Part shown: positions 47,493 through 56,343 of the stretch, piece after piece
Layout: every line of letters starts with the position of its first letter
Numbering within the stretch: the stretch's first letter is position 1
DNA from: Fervidicoccus fontis Kam940
GTDB lineage: Archaea; Thermoproteota; Thermoprotei_A; Sulfolobales; Fervidicoccaceae
Assembly: GCF_000258425.1 (NCBI RefSeq)
Contig: NC_017461.1
Location: forward strand, 1,022,949-1,086,948
Length of the DNA stretch: 64,000 bases
Direction: 5' to 3'
Notes under the pieces: model-generated
Told to the model about the DNA's origin: nothing
Databases searched by the model: none
The model's input: only the letters and a program-made list of their open reading frames with translations
Translations under genes and position numbers: made by a program

Positions 47493-48434
47493 TTAAATTT
47501 CTAGGTATTTTGGTTTCTCGTCTGTTGAGATATCAGTGTATTTTTTCAGCGCCTGTTTTAAGTTCTTAGGAATTTTGAACATGCCTATATGGGCATCCCC
47601 GTCATAATATCTCAGATCTTCTGGATTCACTAAAAGCTCCCTTATTCTCCTTTCCACCTCACTTTCATTGAGCTGCAGAGGGTCTTTCTCTTCTGATCCG
47701 AAGACAAAGCCCCAGAGCCCGTTATAGCTCCTCATGTAGACCGCATAGGGTCTTGCGATTTTGAAGACGCTCTTTATTGTTGAATGTATCGTGGCAAACA
47801 TCTCCTGGTAGAGTACAGGACTGGTTGCTTGCGTTACCATAACGCCACCTTCTTTGAGCGCTCCCTTGACCAGCTGATAGAACTCGCGCGTATAAAGCTT
47901 TACTGCAGGGCTTCCTGCCAGAGGGTCAACTAAATCAATCACTATTGCATCGAACTTTTCATCGCTTTTTCCGGCATTTTCCAGATACTTCCTGCCGTCT
48001 TCTATTACAACCTCCGCCCTTTTATCAAAGAAGGAGTTGTGATGCCACTCCTGCAGATATTTCTTAGAAAATTCCACCACCTTCTCATCGATGTCGACCA
48101 TGACTGCTTTTTTAACGGTTTTATACCTTAATACCTCTCTGAGCGTTGCTCCTTCTCCTCCCCCCAAAATTAAAACTCTTTCAGGGTTTCCGTGAGCCAG
48201 CAATGGAGGGTGAACCAATGACTCATGATATACAAACTCGTCAAAAAGCGTCGACTGTACCTTTCCGTCAATGATTAAAGCCTTTCCAAGGGTCAATAGA
48301 TTTACTACAAAAACCTCTTGATACGGCGTCTTTTCCATAGCATATAGCTGATTAGCTGCTTTGAAAGAAGCATCGCCATCATCTATCCATTCTACATACC
48401 AACTTGTCCAGGGAGTAAGCTTTTTCATACCCAT
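47493..48434 (-). CDS. speE: Spermidine synthase / polyamine aminopropyltransferase
   Basis: A 313-residue SpeE. It has the N-terminal YQEVFVV...TLGKALIIDGKVQST, the SAM-fold motif VLILGGGEGATLREVL near residue 87, the gate-keeping DEFVYHESL, and IVIDLVDPLAGSPAVKLYTREFY near residue 166. It transfers aminopropyl groups to putrescine, agmatine or longer amines; thermophilic archaea use it for long or branched polyamines. The start is ATG with GGTGG seven bases upstream. It lies just upstream of the structured RNA and rRNA operon in the same direction. Confidence 0.94.
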   Translation of the reverse strand: MGMKKLTPWTSWYVEWIDDGDASFKAANQLYAMEKTPYQEVFVVNLLTLGKALIIDGKVQSTLFDEFVYHESLVHPPLLAHGNPERVLILGGGEGATLREVLRYKTVKKAVMVDIDEKVVEFSKKYLQEWHHNSFFDKRAEVVIEDGRKYLENAGKSDEKFDAIVIDLVDPLAGSPAVKLYTREFYQLVKGALKEGGVMVTQATSPVLYQEMFATIHSTIKSVFKIARPYAVYMRSYNGLWGFVFGSEEKDPLQLNESEVERRIRELLVNPEDLRYYDGDAHIGMFKIPKNLKQALKKYTDISTDEKPKYLEI

Positions 48435-48818
48435 ATTTAACCACCCATAATGTTATCATGTTTTATAAAATATTAAATTATCTTCGCTTCTAGTTAATGC
48501 TTTTATGCTTTATAAACCATTTTTAATTTGAAGCATATAAACTAGAAAGCTTTTAAAAAATTAAGGCAAGTGAGAATGATTGGTATATAAACGGTTGATG
48601 TTAAGTCGCAACAGCTATTGTTAATGTTAAAGAGAGAACCTCGTTTTAGGGGCAATCACCTATTTTTCATTTCTCGAATTTATGTTCAATTTCAAAGATA
48701 GATAATGGTAACTAATTGCTCTATGAAGATCTCGAATGTGGATAGACGCTTGAGTCATCTAATTGTTTGCAACTGAAATCAGTTTATATATTAAAACTCA
48801 ACTGAAAACTCAAAAAAA
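48435..48818. other. Intergenic region between speE and tRNA-Gly
   Basis: About 380 bp without a recognisable gene. A plus-strand TATA-like GGTATATAAACGG lies near 48580, but only short frames follow it. I see no box C/D or H/ACA pattern strong enough to call. Confidence 0.35.
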
Positions 48819-48894
48819 TGCGGCGGCCGGGATTTGAACCCGGGATTTCCGACGTGGCAGGCCGGCGTCCTGATCCAGGCTAGACGACCGCCGC
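48819..48894 (-). tRNA. tRNA-Gly(GCC)
   Basis: A 76-nt cloverleaf on the minus strand: acceptor GCGGCGG/CCGCCGC with discriminator A, D arm GTCTAGCC...GGAC, anticodon stem CCGGC/GTCGG with loop CTGCCAC (anticodon GCC), and T arm CCGGG-TTCAAAT-CCCGG. No intron and no encoded CCA. Confidence 0.95.
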
Positions 48895-48992
48895 TCTACT
48901 TTTCTTTTTTCTTTAATCCCCTTTAAAAGTTTCACTCTAAACTTAAAATAAATTAAATGAATAAAGCTAATCCAAGATTTTTAAAAGTACAG

Positions 48993-49805
48993 TCATTTTA
49001 GAAAGGCCTTTTTCAGGCTTGAAATAACACCGCCATCAACCAGTATGTCGGTTCCATTTATGTATGAGCTCTTCTCGCTAACGAGGAATTCTATCACGTT
49101 TGCTATTTCTTCAGGTCTGCCCATCCTAGAGAGGGGTGTCATTTGAAGAAGTTGCCTCATTGCAGGTTGCATTTCCAGCTCCCTCCTGCCCATTGTAGTA
49201 TCAATTATTCCAGGAGAGATTGAGACGAGCCTAGCTCCTTTTTTAGCCCATGCTTCAGCCTGATCTTCAACTAAAAGAATTACGCCAAGCTTAGAAAGGC
49301 TGTAAGCCATGCCTGGATCGCTTTTTGCAATCACAGAGAGCTTTTCAGAAAAACCCTGAGATAAAGGATCCTTGAGTAGATTGGAAACGTTAGTATCCCT
49401 GGGTACCATGTATGCGGACATTGATGCTATCATAACTCCTACGCTACCGCTAGTAGCTATATTGTGAAAATGTTTCAAAACATATGCAGTTCCTACAAGA
49501 TTCACATCAAAGATTCTTTTAGCGTCTGCCATTGTAGGTGAGATCCCTGCAGTGTGAACAATTGCCCCAAGGTCGCCGAGCTCCGAAGCTTTTTTTGCGA
49601 GCTCTTTGACATCTCTCTCATTGCTTACATCGGTGACCATAGTTTCAATGCTTCCGTTTACTTCGCCTTTAAGCTCAGACTCGACCTTTTTTAAAGCCTC
49701 AGGCACAATATCAGCAAGTAGCAGGCTCCCCTTTTTCGCTAAAAGCTTTGCAGTTGCCTTTCCTATACCTCCCCCTCCCCCCGTAATTACGTATACTTTT
49801 GTCAT
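48993..49805 (-). CDS. SDR-family oxidoreductase
   Basis: A 270-residue short-chain dehydrogenase. The nucleotide motif ITGGGGGIGKATAK is near residue 7, LLADIVPEA suggests NAD, HTAGISP replaces the NNAG motif near residue 85, SMSAY lies near residue 130, and the catalytic AYSLSKLG pair near residue 167. An insertion of about 25 residues between the serine and tyrosine (TNVSNLLKDPLSQGFSEK) is typical of 3-alpha-hydroxysteroid-type SDRs. ATG at 49805 is preferred with GGGGAT upstream. The substrate is unknown. Confidence 0.88.
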   Translation of the reverse strand: MTKVYVITGGGGGIGKATAKLLAKKGSLLLADIVPEALKKVESELKGEVNGSIETMVTDVSNERDVKELAKKASELGDLGAIVHTAGISPTMADAKRIFDVNLVGTAYVLKHFHNIATSGSVGVMIASMSAYMVPRDTNVSNLLKDPLSQGFSEKLSVIAKSDPGMAYSLSKLGVILLVEDQAEAWAKKGARLVSISPGIIDTTMGRRELEMQPAMRQLLQMTPLSRMGRPEEIANVIEFLVSEKSSYINGTDILVDGGVISSLKKAFLK

Positions 49806-49964
49806 TACAATAATCCCCATTATAATATTTTCACTTCAAAAATATAAAAATCTTAATAATTCGCACAAAAATATAAATAAGCTTTTTAAAAGCTCAATAG
49901 TTGTAGGAAAACAGTTTAATTTTTAAGCAATTTTTGAGAGAGAAAATAAAGGAGTGAATTCACG

Positions 49965-50633
49965 ATGTTCAAAGTCAACGTCATAGATCATCCGTACGTG
50001 CAAGCAGTTTTGACGACTCTTAGGGACAAAAATACCAGTCAAATAGAATTCAGAAAATCTCTGGTAAAGCTTGGGAGAGCTTTAGGAATAGAGATAACAA
50101 GGGAGATGGAGAAGGAAGAAGTAGAAGTTGAAACTCCTCTCGGAGCTAAGGCTAAAGGATTGAAGTTCAGGGATATGGATAAAGTCATAATAATTACTGT
50201 CCTTAGGGCAGGAACCCCTCTCACTGAAGGACTTATAAAGATATTCTACAATGCGAAGCAGGGAGTAGTATCAGCACGAAGGATGGATGAATTGGGGATG
50301 GGCTCGGGAAAAAATTTTGAGATAGAAGTTAATTATATAAGATTGCCAAAAATATCTGGAGAAAACATAGTAATTATTTCCGATCCAATGCTTGCAACAG
50401 GATCTACCATTAGCAAAGTGACAAATATCGTATTGGAGAGAGCTAGGCCAAAGAAAATAATCATCGTTGGAGCTATAGCTACGAAAGTTGCAATAGAAAA
50501 AATTAGGGAGATAGAAAGGAATTCAGAAGTAGATGTGAGCGTATACATAGCTTCAATCGACCCGGAGATAAACAGCAGGGGATACATTGTTCCTGGGCTA
50601 GGAGACGCGGGTGACAGAGCTTTCGGTGATTGA
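49965..50633 (+). CDS. upp: Uracil phosphoribosyltransferase
   Basis: A 222-residue UPRTase. The N-terminal IDHPYVQAVLTTLRDKNT, the central ITVLRAGTPLTEG, the PRPP loop VIISDPMLATGSTISK near residue 140, and the C-terminal uracil-binding YIVPGLGDAGDRAFGD are all present. It salvages uracil to UMP; the archaeal enzyme is typically GTP-activated and CTP-inhibited. The start is ATG behind AGGAGTGA. The HAD phosphatase gene follows within 2 bp. Confidence 0.97.
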   Translation: MFKVNVIDHPYVQAVLTTLRDKNTSQIEFRKSLVKLGRALGIEITREMEKEEVEVETPLGAKAKGLKFRDMDKVIIITVLRAGTPLTEGLIKIFYNAKQGVVSARRMDELGMGSGKNFEIEVNYIRLPKISGENIVIISDPMLATGSTISKVTNIVLERARPKKIIIVGAIATKVAIEKIREIERNSEVDVSVYIASIDPEINSRGYIVPGLGDAGDRAFGD

Positions 50634-50634
50634 T

Positions 50635-51339
50635 ATGGATAGAGAAGAGGTTGAGGCGTTAGTATTTGATTACGATGGGACTTTAAGCCCTATAGGTTCT
50701 GAGGCCGGAGTTTCAAGAGAGCTTTTGGATATTCTCAATCTGCTAAAGAATATGTATAAACTGATAGTTGCCTCGACTAGGGACTGCAGATTTCTTATGG
50801 AGAAAATAGGTTTTTTCGATGCCTTCGTTTGCTCAAATGGGTTAGAAGCTATAATAGGAGATGTGGTTGTACATAAAAAGGGTGTACTTCAAATCGAAAG
50901 GACTAAAAAGCTTGAAGAACTTAAAAAGATGGCTGACGAAGAGTGCTTAAAGGTCGAGGAAAAGATGTCTTTGGACGGAAAGCTGATAGGTCTGGGGATC
51001 AGTTGGAGGAGGTGCGGAGAAAAGCCAAACTGCATTGATGAAATTATAAGAGAGGCAATAAGAGGAGAGCTGGTAATAGAATGGTACCAGAGACCATTTG
51101 TTGAGGTATATGTTGACAAGGCGGGAAAAATGGAAGGTCTGAAAATTGCGAATGCGATCTTAAATATAGAGAGGTTTGCATACTTTGGAGATTCAGAAAG
51201 TGACCTTGAGAGCTTGAAAAATGCAAGCATATCAGTTTTTGTAAGGAATAGCTATAACTCTCATCTAAATCCTCCAACTACCTACACAGTGAACGAAGGA
51301 GAGCTTAGCTCGTTTTTAGCAAAAAAATTTGCTAGATGA
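50635..51339 (+). CDS. HAD-superfamily hydrolase (sugar phosphatase-like)
   Basis: A 234-residue HAD hydrolase with a Cof/trehalose-phosphatase-like C2 cap. Motif I is LVFDYDGTLSPI near residue 9, motif II the threonine of VASTRD near residue 46, a lysine follows in the DKAGKMEGL region, and motif IV is FGDSESDLESLK near residue 190. The substrate could be a sugar phosphate such as trehalose- or mannosylglycerate-phosphate. ATG at 50635 is chosen with GGTGAT upstream, inside the end of upp; the pair looks co-transcribed. Confidence 0.82.
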   Translation: MDREEVEALVFDYDGTLSPIGSEAGVSRELLDILNLLKNMYKLIVASTRDCRFLMEKIGFFDAFVCSNGLEAIIGDVVVHKKGVLQIERTKKLEELKKMADEECLKVEEKMSLDGKLIGLGISWRRCGEKPNCIDEIIREAIRGELVIEWYQRPFVEVYVDKAGKMEGLKIANAILNIERFAYFGDSESDLESLKNASISVFVRNSYNSHLNPPTTYTVNEGELSSFLAKKFAR

Positions 51340-51712
51340 TTGCGATATAAATGATATTAAAGATGTTAAATTCTTTTGAGTTCACTTTTTGTTATGAGGT
51401 ATATACTTATTGAATTGTAAGGGTATTATATTTGATAAAAATCTAAATTACAATCGATTTTTAATTTGAGTTTTTAAATAATACAGGAAAAATTACAAGG
51501 CATTATTTTCTTTTATTTATAAGGAAGCGTTGTATATGAGTGCAAAGACAGAACTATTTCAATGTTTGACTTGACTACTCCATCCCTCGCTATGTGGGGG
51601 GAGGGGGGGACGAATAAGGTTTTCGACAAGGGACTAATCAGCTTAGGAAAAGACAAAAAGCGATAATTAAAGCATAGCGCTGAAAAGTTTTGATAAAAGC
51701 ACGAAATGGAAG
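51340..51712. other. Intergenic region with a GC-rich hairpin relic
   Basis: AT-rich except for 51582-51612, where ATCCCTCGC-TATGT-GGGGGGAGG forms a palindrome like the IS605-type ends elsewhere in the window, though more degenerate. No gene is visible. Confidence 0.4.
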
Positions 51713-52456
51713 TTAGATGAGGTTATTTTTCCTATATATTACTTTAGAAATCCTTTTGTTCTTTTGATTTACTGTACCAGGAAGCCTTAAAATTCTAGCT
51801 AGGTCTTTACTTTTTTCATCCCCTCCAAGTAGTTCAACGACGTTTTCTTCTAGACTTAATATCTTTAGTGCACTCTCTTCTTTGTTTAACTCAAAATAAA
51901 GATGATAACCGTTGCCGGAATCAACAACAATATCCGGCAATCTAAACGATTTAGCAGCTTTTTCAAGTATTTCTGCAAGAGCAGGTCTTTTAACAACGTA
52001 CCAAGAATATTTGTTTTTTCTATATGTGCAGAAAAGACCATAGTTATCCTTTTCCTCGCAATAATAATCCTTGAATTTCAGCTTTTCTTTAAGATTGTCA
52101 TCTAATTCGACATCAAGCACCTCCTCTTTAAAATCAAGATCGCACCAAAGCCACTTAGAAATCTTCACTTCATTTTTTGTGCCTCTTCCCTTTTCTGGCT
52201 TTCTCCATAAAGGAAGAACTTGGTAATATATGTCATATCCTTCCATAGCTAAGTTGCTTAAATTTTGCCTTAGCCATTCATATATTTTTGAAAAAAGATC
52301 CTTACCATAGATTTGCTTGCAAAAATGAATATAGCCTAAATCCCTTTGGTTATCTTTCTTGATCCATACAAGAGAGAAACAATTTGCAAGCTCACTTTGG
52401 TAATTCCAAATTTTCTTCAAAAAATAAACTGCTTCGCTTATTAAAATATTGTCCAT
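51713..52456 (-). CDS. Stand-alone archaeo-eukaryotic primase-like protein
   Basis: A 247-residue protein that carries the three motifs of the AEP superfamily: SKWLWCDLDFKEE near residue 120 (metal-binding DxD), IVVDSGNGYHLYFEL near residue 188 (the S-G-x-G-x-H motif) and DLARILRLPGTVNQKN near residue 222 (the R-x-P-G-T-x-N-K motif). It has no helicase or zinc domain. Such proteins occur in plasmid replication (RepA/PrimPol), viruses and repair or defence loci. It is not PriS, which is encoded elsewhere in the window. ATG at 52456 is chosen with GGTGTAAAC upstream. It follows the FAH gene by 20 bp. Confidence 0.72.
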   Translation of the reverse strand: MDNILISEAVYFLKKIWNYQSELANCFSLVWIKKDNQRDLGYIHFCKQIYGKDLFSKIYEWLRQNLSNLAMEGYDIYYQVLPLWRKPEKGRGTKNEVKISKWLWCDLDFKEEVLDVELDDNLKEKLKFKDYYCEEKDNYGLFCTYRKNKYSWYVVKRPALAEILEKAAKSFRLPDIVVDSGNGYHLYFELNKEESALKILSLEENVVELLGGDEKSKDLARILRLPGTVNQKNKRISKVIYRKNNLI

Positions 52457-52475
52457 GTTTACACCGTAAAATCCA

Positions 52476-53390
52476 TTACAGCTCTTCAACAACGAAGTTT
52501 CTGAGAATGCCTATTTTCTCAACTTCTGCCTCGACTTCATCTCCTCCTTTAAGGTACTTATTCTTGCTGTGTCCAACACCAGAAGGTGTGCCAGTAGAAA
52601 TTATATCTCCAGGTCTAAGCGTAATTCCTTTAGAGGACCATTCTATTAGCTCTTCTACATTGAAAATTAGGTCATTTGTGCTACCGTTTTGTTCAATAGA
52701 TCCATTGACCCTCAGGTATAGCTTCAAATTGTTTGGATTATCTATTTCATCTTTTGTAACTATGTATGGACCGACAGGTGTAGATAGATCCATGGTCTTT
52801 CCGCCGATCCAGTCCAGCCCGAGAGAGCCTAGTGGCGGAAACTGCCAATCTCTCATCGTAATGTCATTTACTATTGTATATCCAAAAATGTGCTCATCGG
52901 CGTCGTCTTTCTTAATATATTTTCCAGCTTTTCCGATAACAACTCCAAGCTCAACTTCCCAATCAACCTTCTCTGAAACTTTTGGCTTAAGAATATTATC
53001 CTCATGCCCTACTAGCGAAGTTGGAAACTTCGGAAAGAAATAGGGTCGAGAAGGAGGTTTTAGCCCGCTCTCCTGACCATGCTGCTTGTAATTTACTGCT
53101 ACACACAAGAATTTTTCACTATCTAGAACTGGAGGTTCCCATTTGAACTCTCCTTTTTTGAGATATATATTACCCTCAAGATCTAAATCTAAACTCTTTG
53201 CTTCTATTTCTTCTATGAGCTTTTTGGCTTCTTTTTCCATAAGTATTAGCTTCTTCATTGAGTAAAAAAAGTCGGGAGCATAGTTGCTTTTATACACTTT
53301 CTTAAATGCCTGAGGAAGATCTAATACTCCCTTCTCAGTAAGAAGGCCAACTTTCTTCTCTCCTTTAATTGAAAAAGTTAAGAGCTTCAA
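52476..53390 (-). CDS. Fumarylacetoacetate hydrolase-family protein
   Basis: About 304 residues of the FAH superfamily. The catalytic domain starts near residue 95 (KFLCVAVNYKQHGQE) and includes the metal-binding acids in DWEVELGVVIGK near residue 147 and IVNDITMRDWQ, followed by LRPGDIISTGTPSGVG near residue 260. It could be a 2-keto-3-deoxy sugar-acid dehydratase, an acylpyruvase or an oxaloacetate decarboxylase; motif data do not choose. TTG at 53390 fits best behind GGTGATC, with GTG at 53399 as an alternative. Confidence 0.85.
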   Translation of the reverse strand: MKLLTFSIKGEKKVGLLTEKGVLDLPQAFKKVYKSNYAPDFFYSMKKLILMEKEAKKLIEEIEAKSLDLDLEGNIYLKKGEFKWEPPVLDSEKFLCVAVNYKQHGQESGLKPPSRPYFFPKFPTSLVGHEDNILKPKVSEKVDWEVELGVVIGKAGKYIKKDDADEHIFGYTIVNDITMRDWQFPPLGSLGLDWIGGKTMDLSTPVGPYIVTKDEIDNPNNLKLYLRVNGSIEQNGSTNDLIFNVEELIEWSSKGITLRPGDIISTGTPSGVGHSKNKYLKGGDEVEAEVEKIGILRNFVVEEL

Positions 53391-53432
53391 ACAGATCACC
53401 GTCTTTTAAATACTAATAAGAGGCGCATTTAT

Positions 53433-54056
53433 TTAAATTTGAAGTTTAAGATGATAAAGGAAAACTAAATCAAAAGGAGAAACTCTTCTTTTTATTCCTA
53501 CCATAAAAAATCCTTGTTTCTTAAGAAAATCATCTAAAAGAGTCAAATCAGTTAGTGAGGATAACGTTATTATCATCTCTCCCTTTTTTCTGAGAGCTTT
53601 TCTTCCCAACAATATTGCCTCTTTTAGTAAATTTAAATCTCTGCCGCCGCACCAATTTAAGTCTAAAGAGTCTATAGGTTCAAGAGGAAGGTAGGGAGGA
53701 TTTGTTATTACTAAATCAAAACTAGCAACATACCTAAGTTTCTCCGTTTTCAAAACCTCAATATTTTTCTCTACGCCATTAATTTTTGAATTTATTTTTG
53801 CAGTAGCAAGCGCTACTTCGCTTATATCTGTGCAATAACTTTTGAGACCAAATTTCTTTGCAATATATATGGAAATGGCTCCAGTTCCACACCCAATTTC
53901 TAGGACTTTTCCTTTAGGTTTAAATTCGTTAAGATAATCTATTATGAGGCTTGTAGATAATGTGAAAGTTGGATTAAAAACGCCTTCTGGGATGTAAACA
54001 TATAGCCCTTTGTATTTGAAGAGCTTGGTTATTCTGCTTAAAAGGACATGAGTCAA
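53433..54056 (-). CDS. HemK/Mtq2-like methyltransferase, second paralogue
   Basis: A 207-residue class I methyltransferase very similar in layout to the one at 37073-37735: IPEGVFNPTFTLSTSLI, SAM site VLEIGCGTGAISIYIA near residue 52, and ITNPPYLPLEP near residue 118. One copy presumably methylates release factor aRF1. The other may modify a different glutamine or an RNA or small molecule. Here the segment that is PSDDTYMI in the first copy reads PTFTLSTS, so the D-D-T region is altered. It stands alone between FAH and an MFS exporter. Confidence 0.82.
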   Translation of the reverse strand: MTHVLLSRITKLFKYKGLYVYIPEGVFNPTFTLSTSLIIDYLNEFKPKGKVLEIGCGTGAISIYIAKKFGLKSYCTDISEVALATAKINSKINGVEKNIEVLKTEKLRYVASFDLVITNPPYLPLEPIDSLDLNWCGGRDLNLLKEAILLGRKALRKKGEMIITLSSLTDLTLLDDFLKKQGFFMVGIKRRVSPFDLVFLYHLKLQI

Positions 54057-54148
54057 TCTAAGAGTATACCTTGAACTTTCAGAAAAAATTTTTCCAATTA
54101 TAAGTTTACCACCTTTTCTTTCGCCTTCAATTTTTGATTGCTTATTAT

Positions 54149-55588
54149 TTAATTACTTTTTTTGTTCATTTCAACTTTTTTCATTCTGCTTATGCTGAAT
54201 GGAATTGCTAGAGCCATAATAAGAGCCTGCACCAGAAATGAATGTTTGATCGCTTCTCCAAGCTCGGTTAGCTCAATTGTAAGCGAGCTATCGCTGGGAA
54301 GTATGCCACCCAAAACTATCAGATGAGATGCTAGTGTATAAGGAATTTTTTGAGTCATAGTGAGAATTGCTATGTTCAAGCTAATTGCAAAGCCTACATT
54401 AAACGATACTGTCCTAATTGAAGATGCGACCCCTCTTCTGTCCGGAGGGACTGAAGTCATAATTGAACTCGTATTTGGGGAGACAAACAAACCTGTACCT
54501 ACACCGAGTATAACTTCCGCAAATATTATCATTGGTATGGATCCTGCTAACGAAAGTAAAAAAAGAGATATAGAACCCACTGCTAAACCGGCAACGGTAA
54601 CCGGTGCGAATCCAAGGATATCGGAAAGTCTTCCACCTATAATACCGAAAACCAAAAAGCTTGCCTCGTATGGGACTAAAAGTATTCCTGTTTCGCTCGG
54701 TGAATACCCTAGAACGCTCTGCATATATATTGCTAGCAATGTCAACGACGCTCCAAAGCCTATAGAGTAGAGTAGCTGTGAAATTATACCGCCTGAAAAC
54801 TGCCATATTTTAAAAAGACGCAAATCCAAGGCAGGATGAGTTGTCTTTAGCTCCGAATAAACAAATATTGCGAGAAATGCAACAGATAATGCAAGTAATA
54901 TATATGAATAGTCCCTATAGCCATAGCCAACCATAGTTAGTCCTATAAGGGAAAGTGTTAATGATAGTGTAAAGAAAGTGAAGCCTTTTATGTCAATAAA
55001 AATGTTTTCTTTTGGCTTATAGACTTCTTTGAGCCTTATTCGAGTCCAAAAGAGTACTATTACTCCTATAGGAACTTGTATTAGAAATATCCAATGCCAG
55101 CTAAGAAGATCTATTATAAATCCGCTCAACGTTAAGCCCAGTAATGCACCAATCCTCCATGCAACTTGGTTTACTCCAAGCCATGTGCCAAGCCTAGAAG
55201 GCGGAACATTGTCTGTGAGAATTGTAATGGAGATGCTCATTAGAAAGGCTCCTCCAATGCCCTGTACCGTCCTCGAGATTATAAGAAAGGCTGGATTACT
55301 GCTCAATCCGGAAAGTAGAGCTCCAATTGTAAAGATTCCTATACCTATTGTGAAGAGCCTTACCCTTCCGTATAAGTCTGTTAGCCTTCCTATTATGAGC
55401 TGGAATATTGTTGAGCCTAACATAAATCCCTGTATAATCCATATCATGCTCCAAACGTCTGCCCCTATTTCCCCAGCTATCGTAGGGAGACCTACTACTG
55501 CAAGCCTCGCATTGAATCCTGCAATAAAGCTTGCTAATGTAGTTACTGAGAGAACTTCGAGAATTCTTCTATTGTCGCTAGTCTTCAC
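54149..55588 (-). CDS. MFS transporter, DHA2-like 14-helix family
   Basis: A 479-residue major facilitator protein. The N-terminal half has NARLAVVGLPTIAGE, WIIQGFMLGS and motif A as GRLTDLYGRVRLF near residue 70; the second half holds LSDILGFAPV and PPDRRGVASSI. Its length and about 14 hydrophobic segments point to the drug:H+ antiporter-2 type, commonly multidrug exporters. GTG at 55588 is chosen because GGTGATTA lies just upstream; the frame opens further up at 55615. Confidence 0.88.
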   Translation of the reverse strand: MKTSDNRRILEVLSVTTLASFIAGFNARLAVVGLPTIAGEIGADVWSMIWIIQGFMLGSTIFQLIIGRLTDLYGRVRLFTIGIGIFTIGALLSGLSSNPAFLIISRTVQGIGGAFLMSISITILTDNVPPSRLGTWLGVNQVAWRIGALLGLTLSGFIIDLLSWHWIFLIQVPIGVIVLFWTRIRLKEVYKPKENIFIDIKGFTFFTLSLTLSLIGLTMVGYGYRDYSYILLALSVAFLAIFVYSELKTTHPALDLRLFKIWQFSGGIISQLLYSIGFGASLTLLAIYMQSVLGYSPSETGILLVPYEASFLVFGIIGGRLSDILGFAPVTVAGLAVGSISLFLLSLAGSIPMIIFAEVILGVGTGLFVSPNTSSIMTSVPPDRRGVASSIRTVSFNVGFAISLNIAILTMTQKIPYTLASHLIVLGGILPSDSSLTIELTELGEAIKHSFLVQALIMALAIPFSISRMKKVEMNKKSN

Positions 55589-55686
55589 ATTAATCACCGT
55601 ACGATAAAAAACCATAAATTAGAAATAAAAGCAAAAAGCTCTTTTAAAGTTTTAATATATAATCTAAAGGTATAATTTTCTTGCTT

Positions 55687-55830
55687 AGTAGTTATCTAAA
55701 AACTTTTTTATTTCTGATTTGAGATAGAAAACATGCTCCTCGAATACTGTGCGCGTGAAAGCTCCAAAGCCACATGCAGAACCAAGAAGGGATGCAGAGG
55801 AATAGAAATGATGGGATGATATTGATCTAT
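55687..55830 (-). pseudogene. C-terminal fragment of a decayed gene, MetE-like
   Basis: On the minus strand the frame ending in TAA at about 55687 reads SLLGSACGFGAFTRTVFEE then HVFYLKSEIKKFLDNY. The G-x-x-C-G-F-G-x-F pattern followed by a long helix is the end of MetE/UROD-fold methyltransferases (vitamin B12-independent methionine synthase type), where the cysteine binds zinc. Upstream, the frame is broken by stops and apparent shifts (YKFIDQYH in another frame), so only a relic remains. The assignment is tentative. Confidence 0.4.
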
Positions 55831-56137
55831 GAACTTATATGAGATCTGAACCCCTGCTATTCAGCCGTATATAACATCATAAATTTTGTGAAATCAAATG
55901 TAGGCCTATATGTATCTTTATTTACTAAGAAAAATATTAAGGGAGAAGCTTTTACAACTGAAACTCTCACTATTAATTGCGGGAGGAGTTCAGTTTCGCT
56001 GCTATCTGGAAGTCAAAAATATATTCTCGAATAGATGTAGAACTCAATGAATGTAAAAAAGCAAGTCTAAAGCAGGTTTGCTGAAGTGTTTGGAAAAGCT
56101 TATAAATTTTCGATTACTGAAAAAATAATAAGCTTTT
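55831..56137. other. Intergenic region before tRNA-Ser
   Basis: Mostly decayed sequence without an open frame. A TATA box GCTTATAAATTT at about 56097-56108 lies 30-40 bp ahead of the tRNA and is its likely promoter. Confidence 0.45.
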
Positions 56138-56221
56138 GCCGGGGTCGCCCAGCCTGGTAGGGCGCCGGCCTGCTAAGCCGGTGGGGGAAACCCCGCGCGG
56201 GTTCAAATCCCGCCCCCGGCG
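56138..56221 (+). tRNA. tRNA-Ser(GCT)
   Basis: An 84-nt class II tRNA: acceptor GCCGGGG/CCCCGGC with discriminator G, D arm GCCCAGCC...GGGC, anticodon loop CTGCTAA (anticodon GCT), a long variable arm GGGGGAAACCCC typical of serine tRNAs, and T arm GCGGG-TTCAAAT-CCCGC. No intron and no CCA. Confidence 0.95.
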
Positions 56222-56343
56222 CTTTCATAAACGATTAGTGCTGAAAGCTCATCTCTTTTATATTAAATCAGACAAAAACGGTTATTAACTTATTATTCAA
56301 AAAAGAACATCAAGTGCTGTTTTCAGGAATGGTGTGCATAGAA

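Noticed and set aside
55805-55855. Possible box C/D sRNA (ATGATGG ... CTGA).
   Set aside because: The C box departs from RUGAUGA, no credible internal D'/C' pair is found, and the sequence overlaps the decayed reading frame on the other strand.
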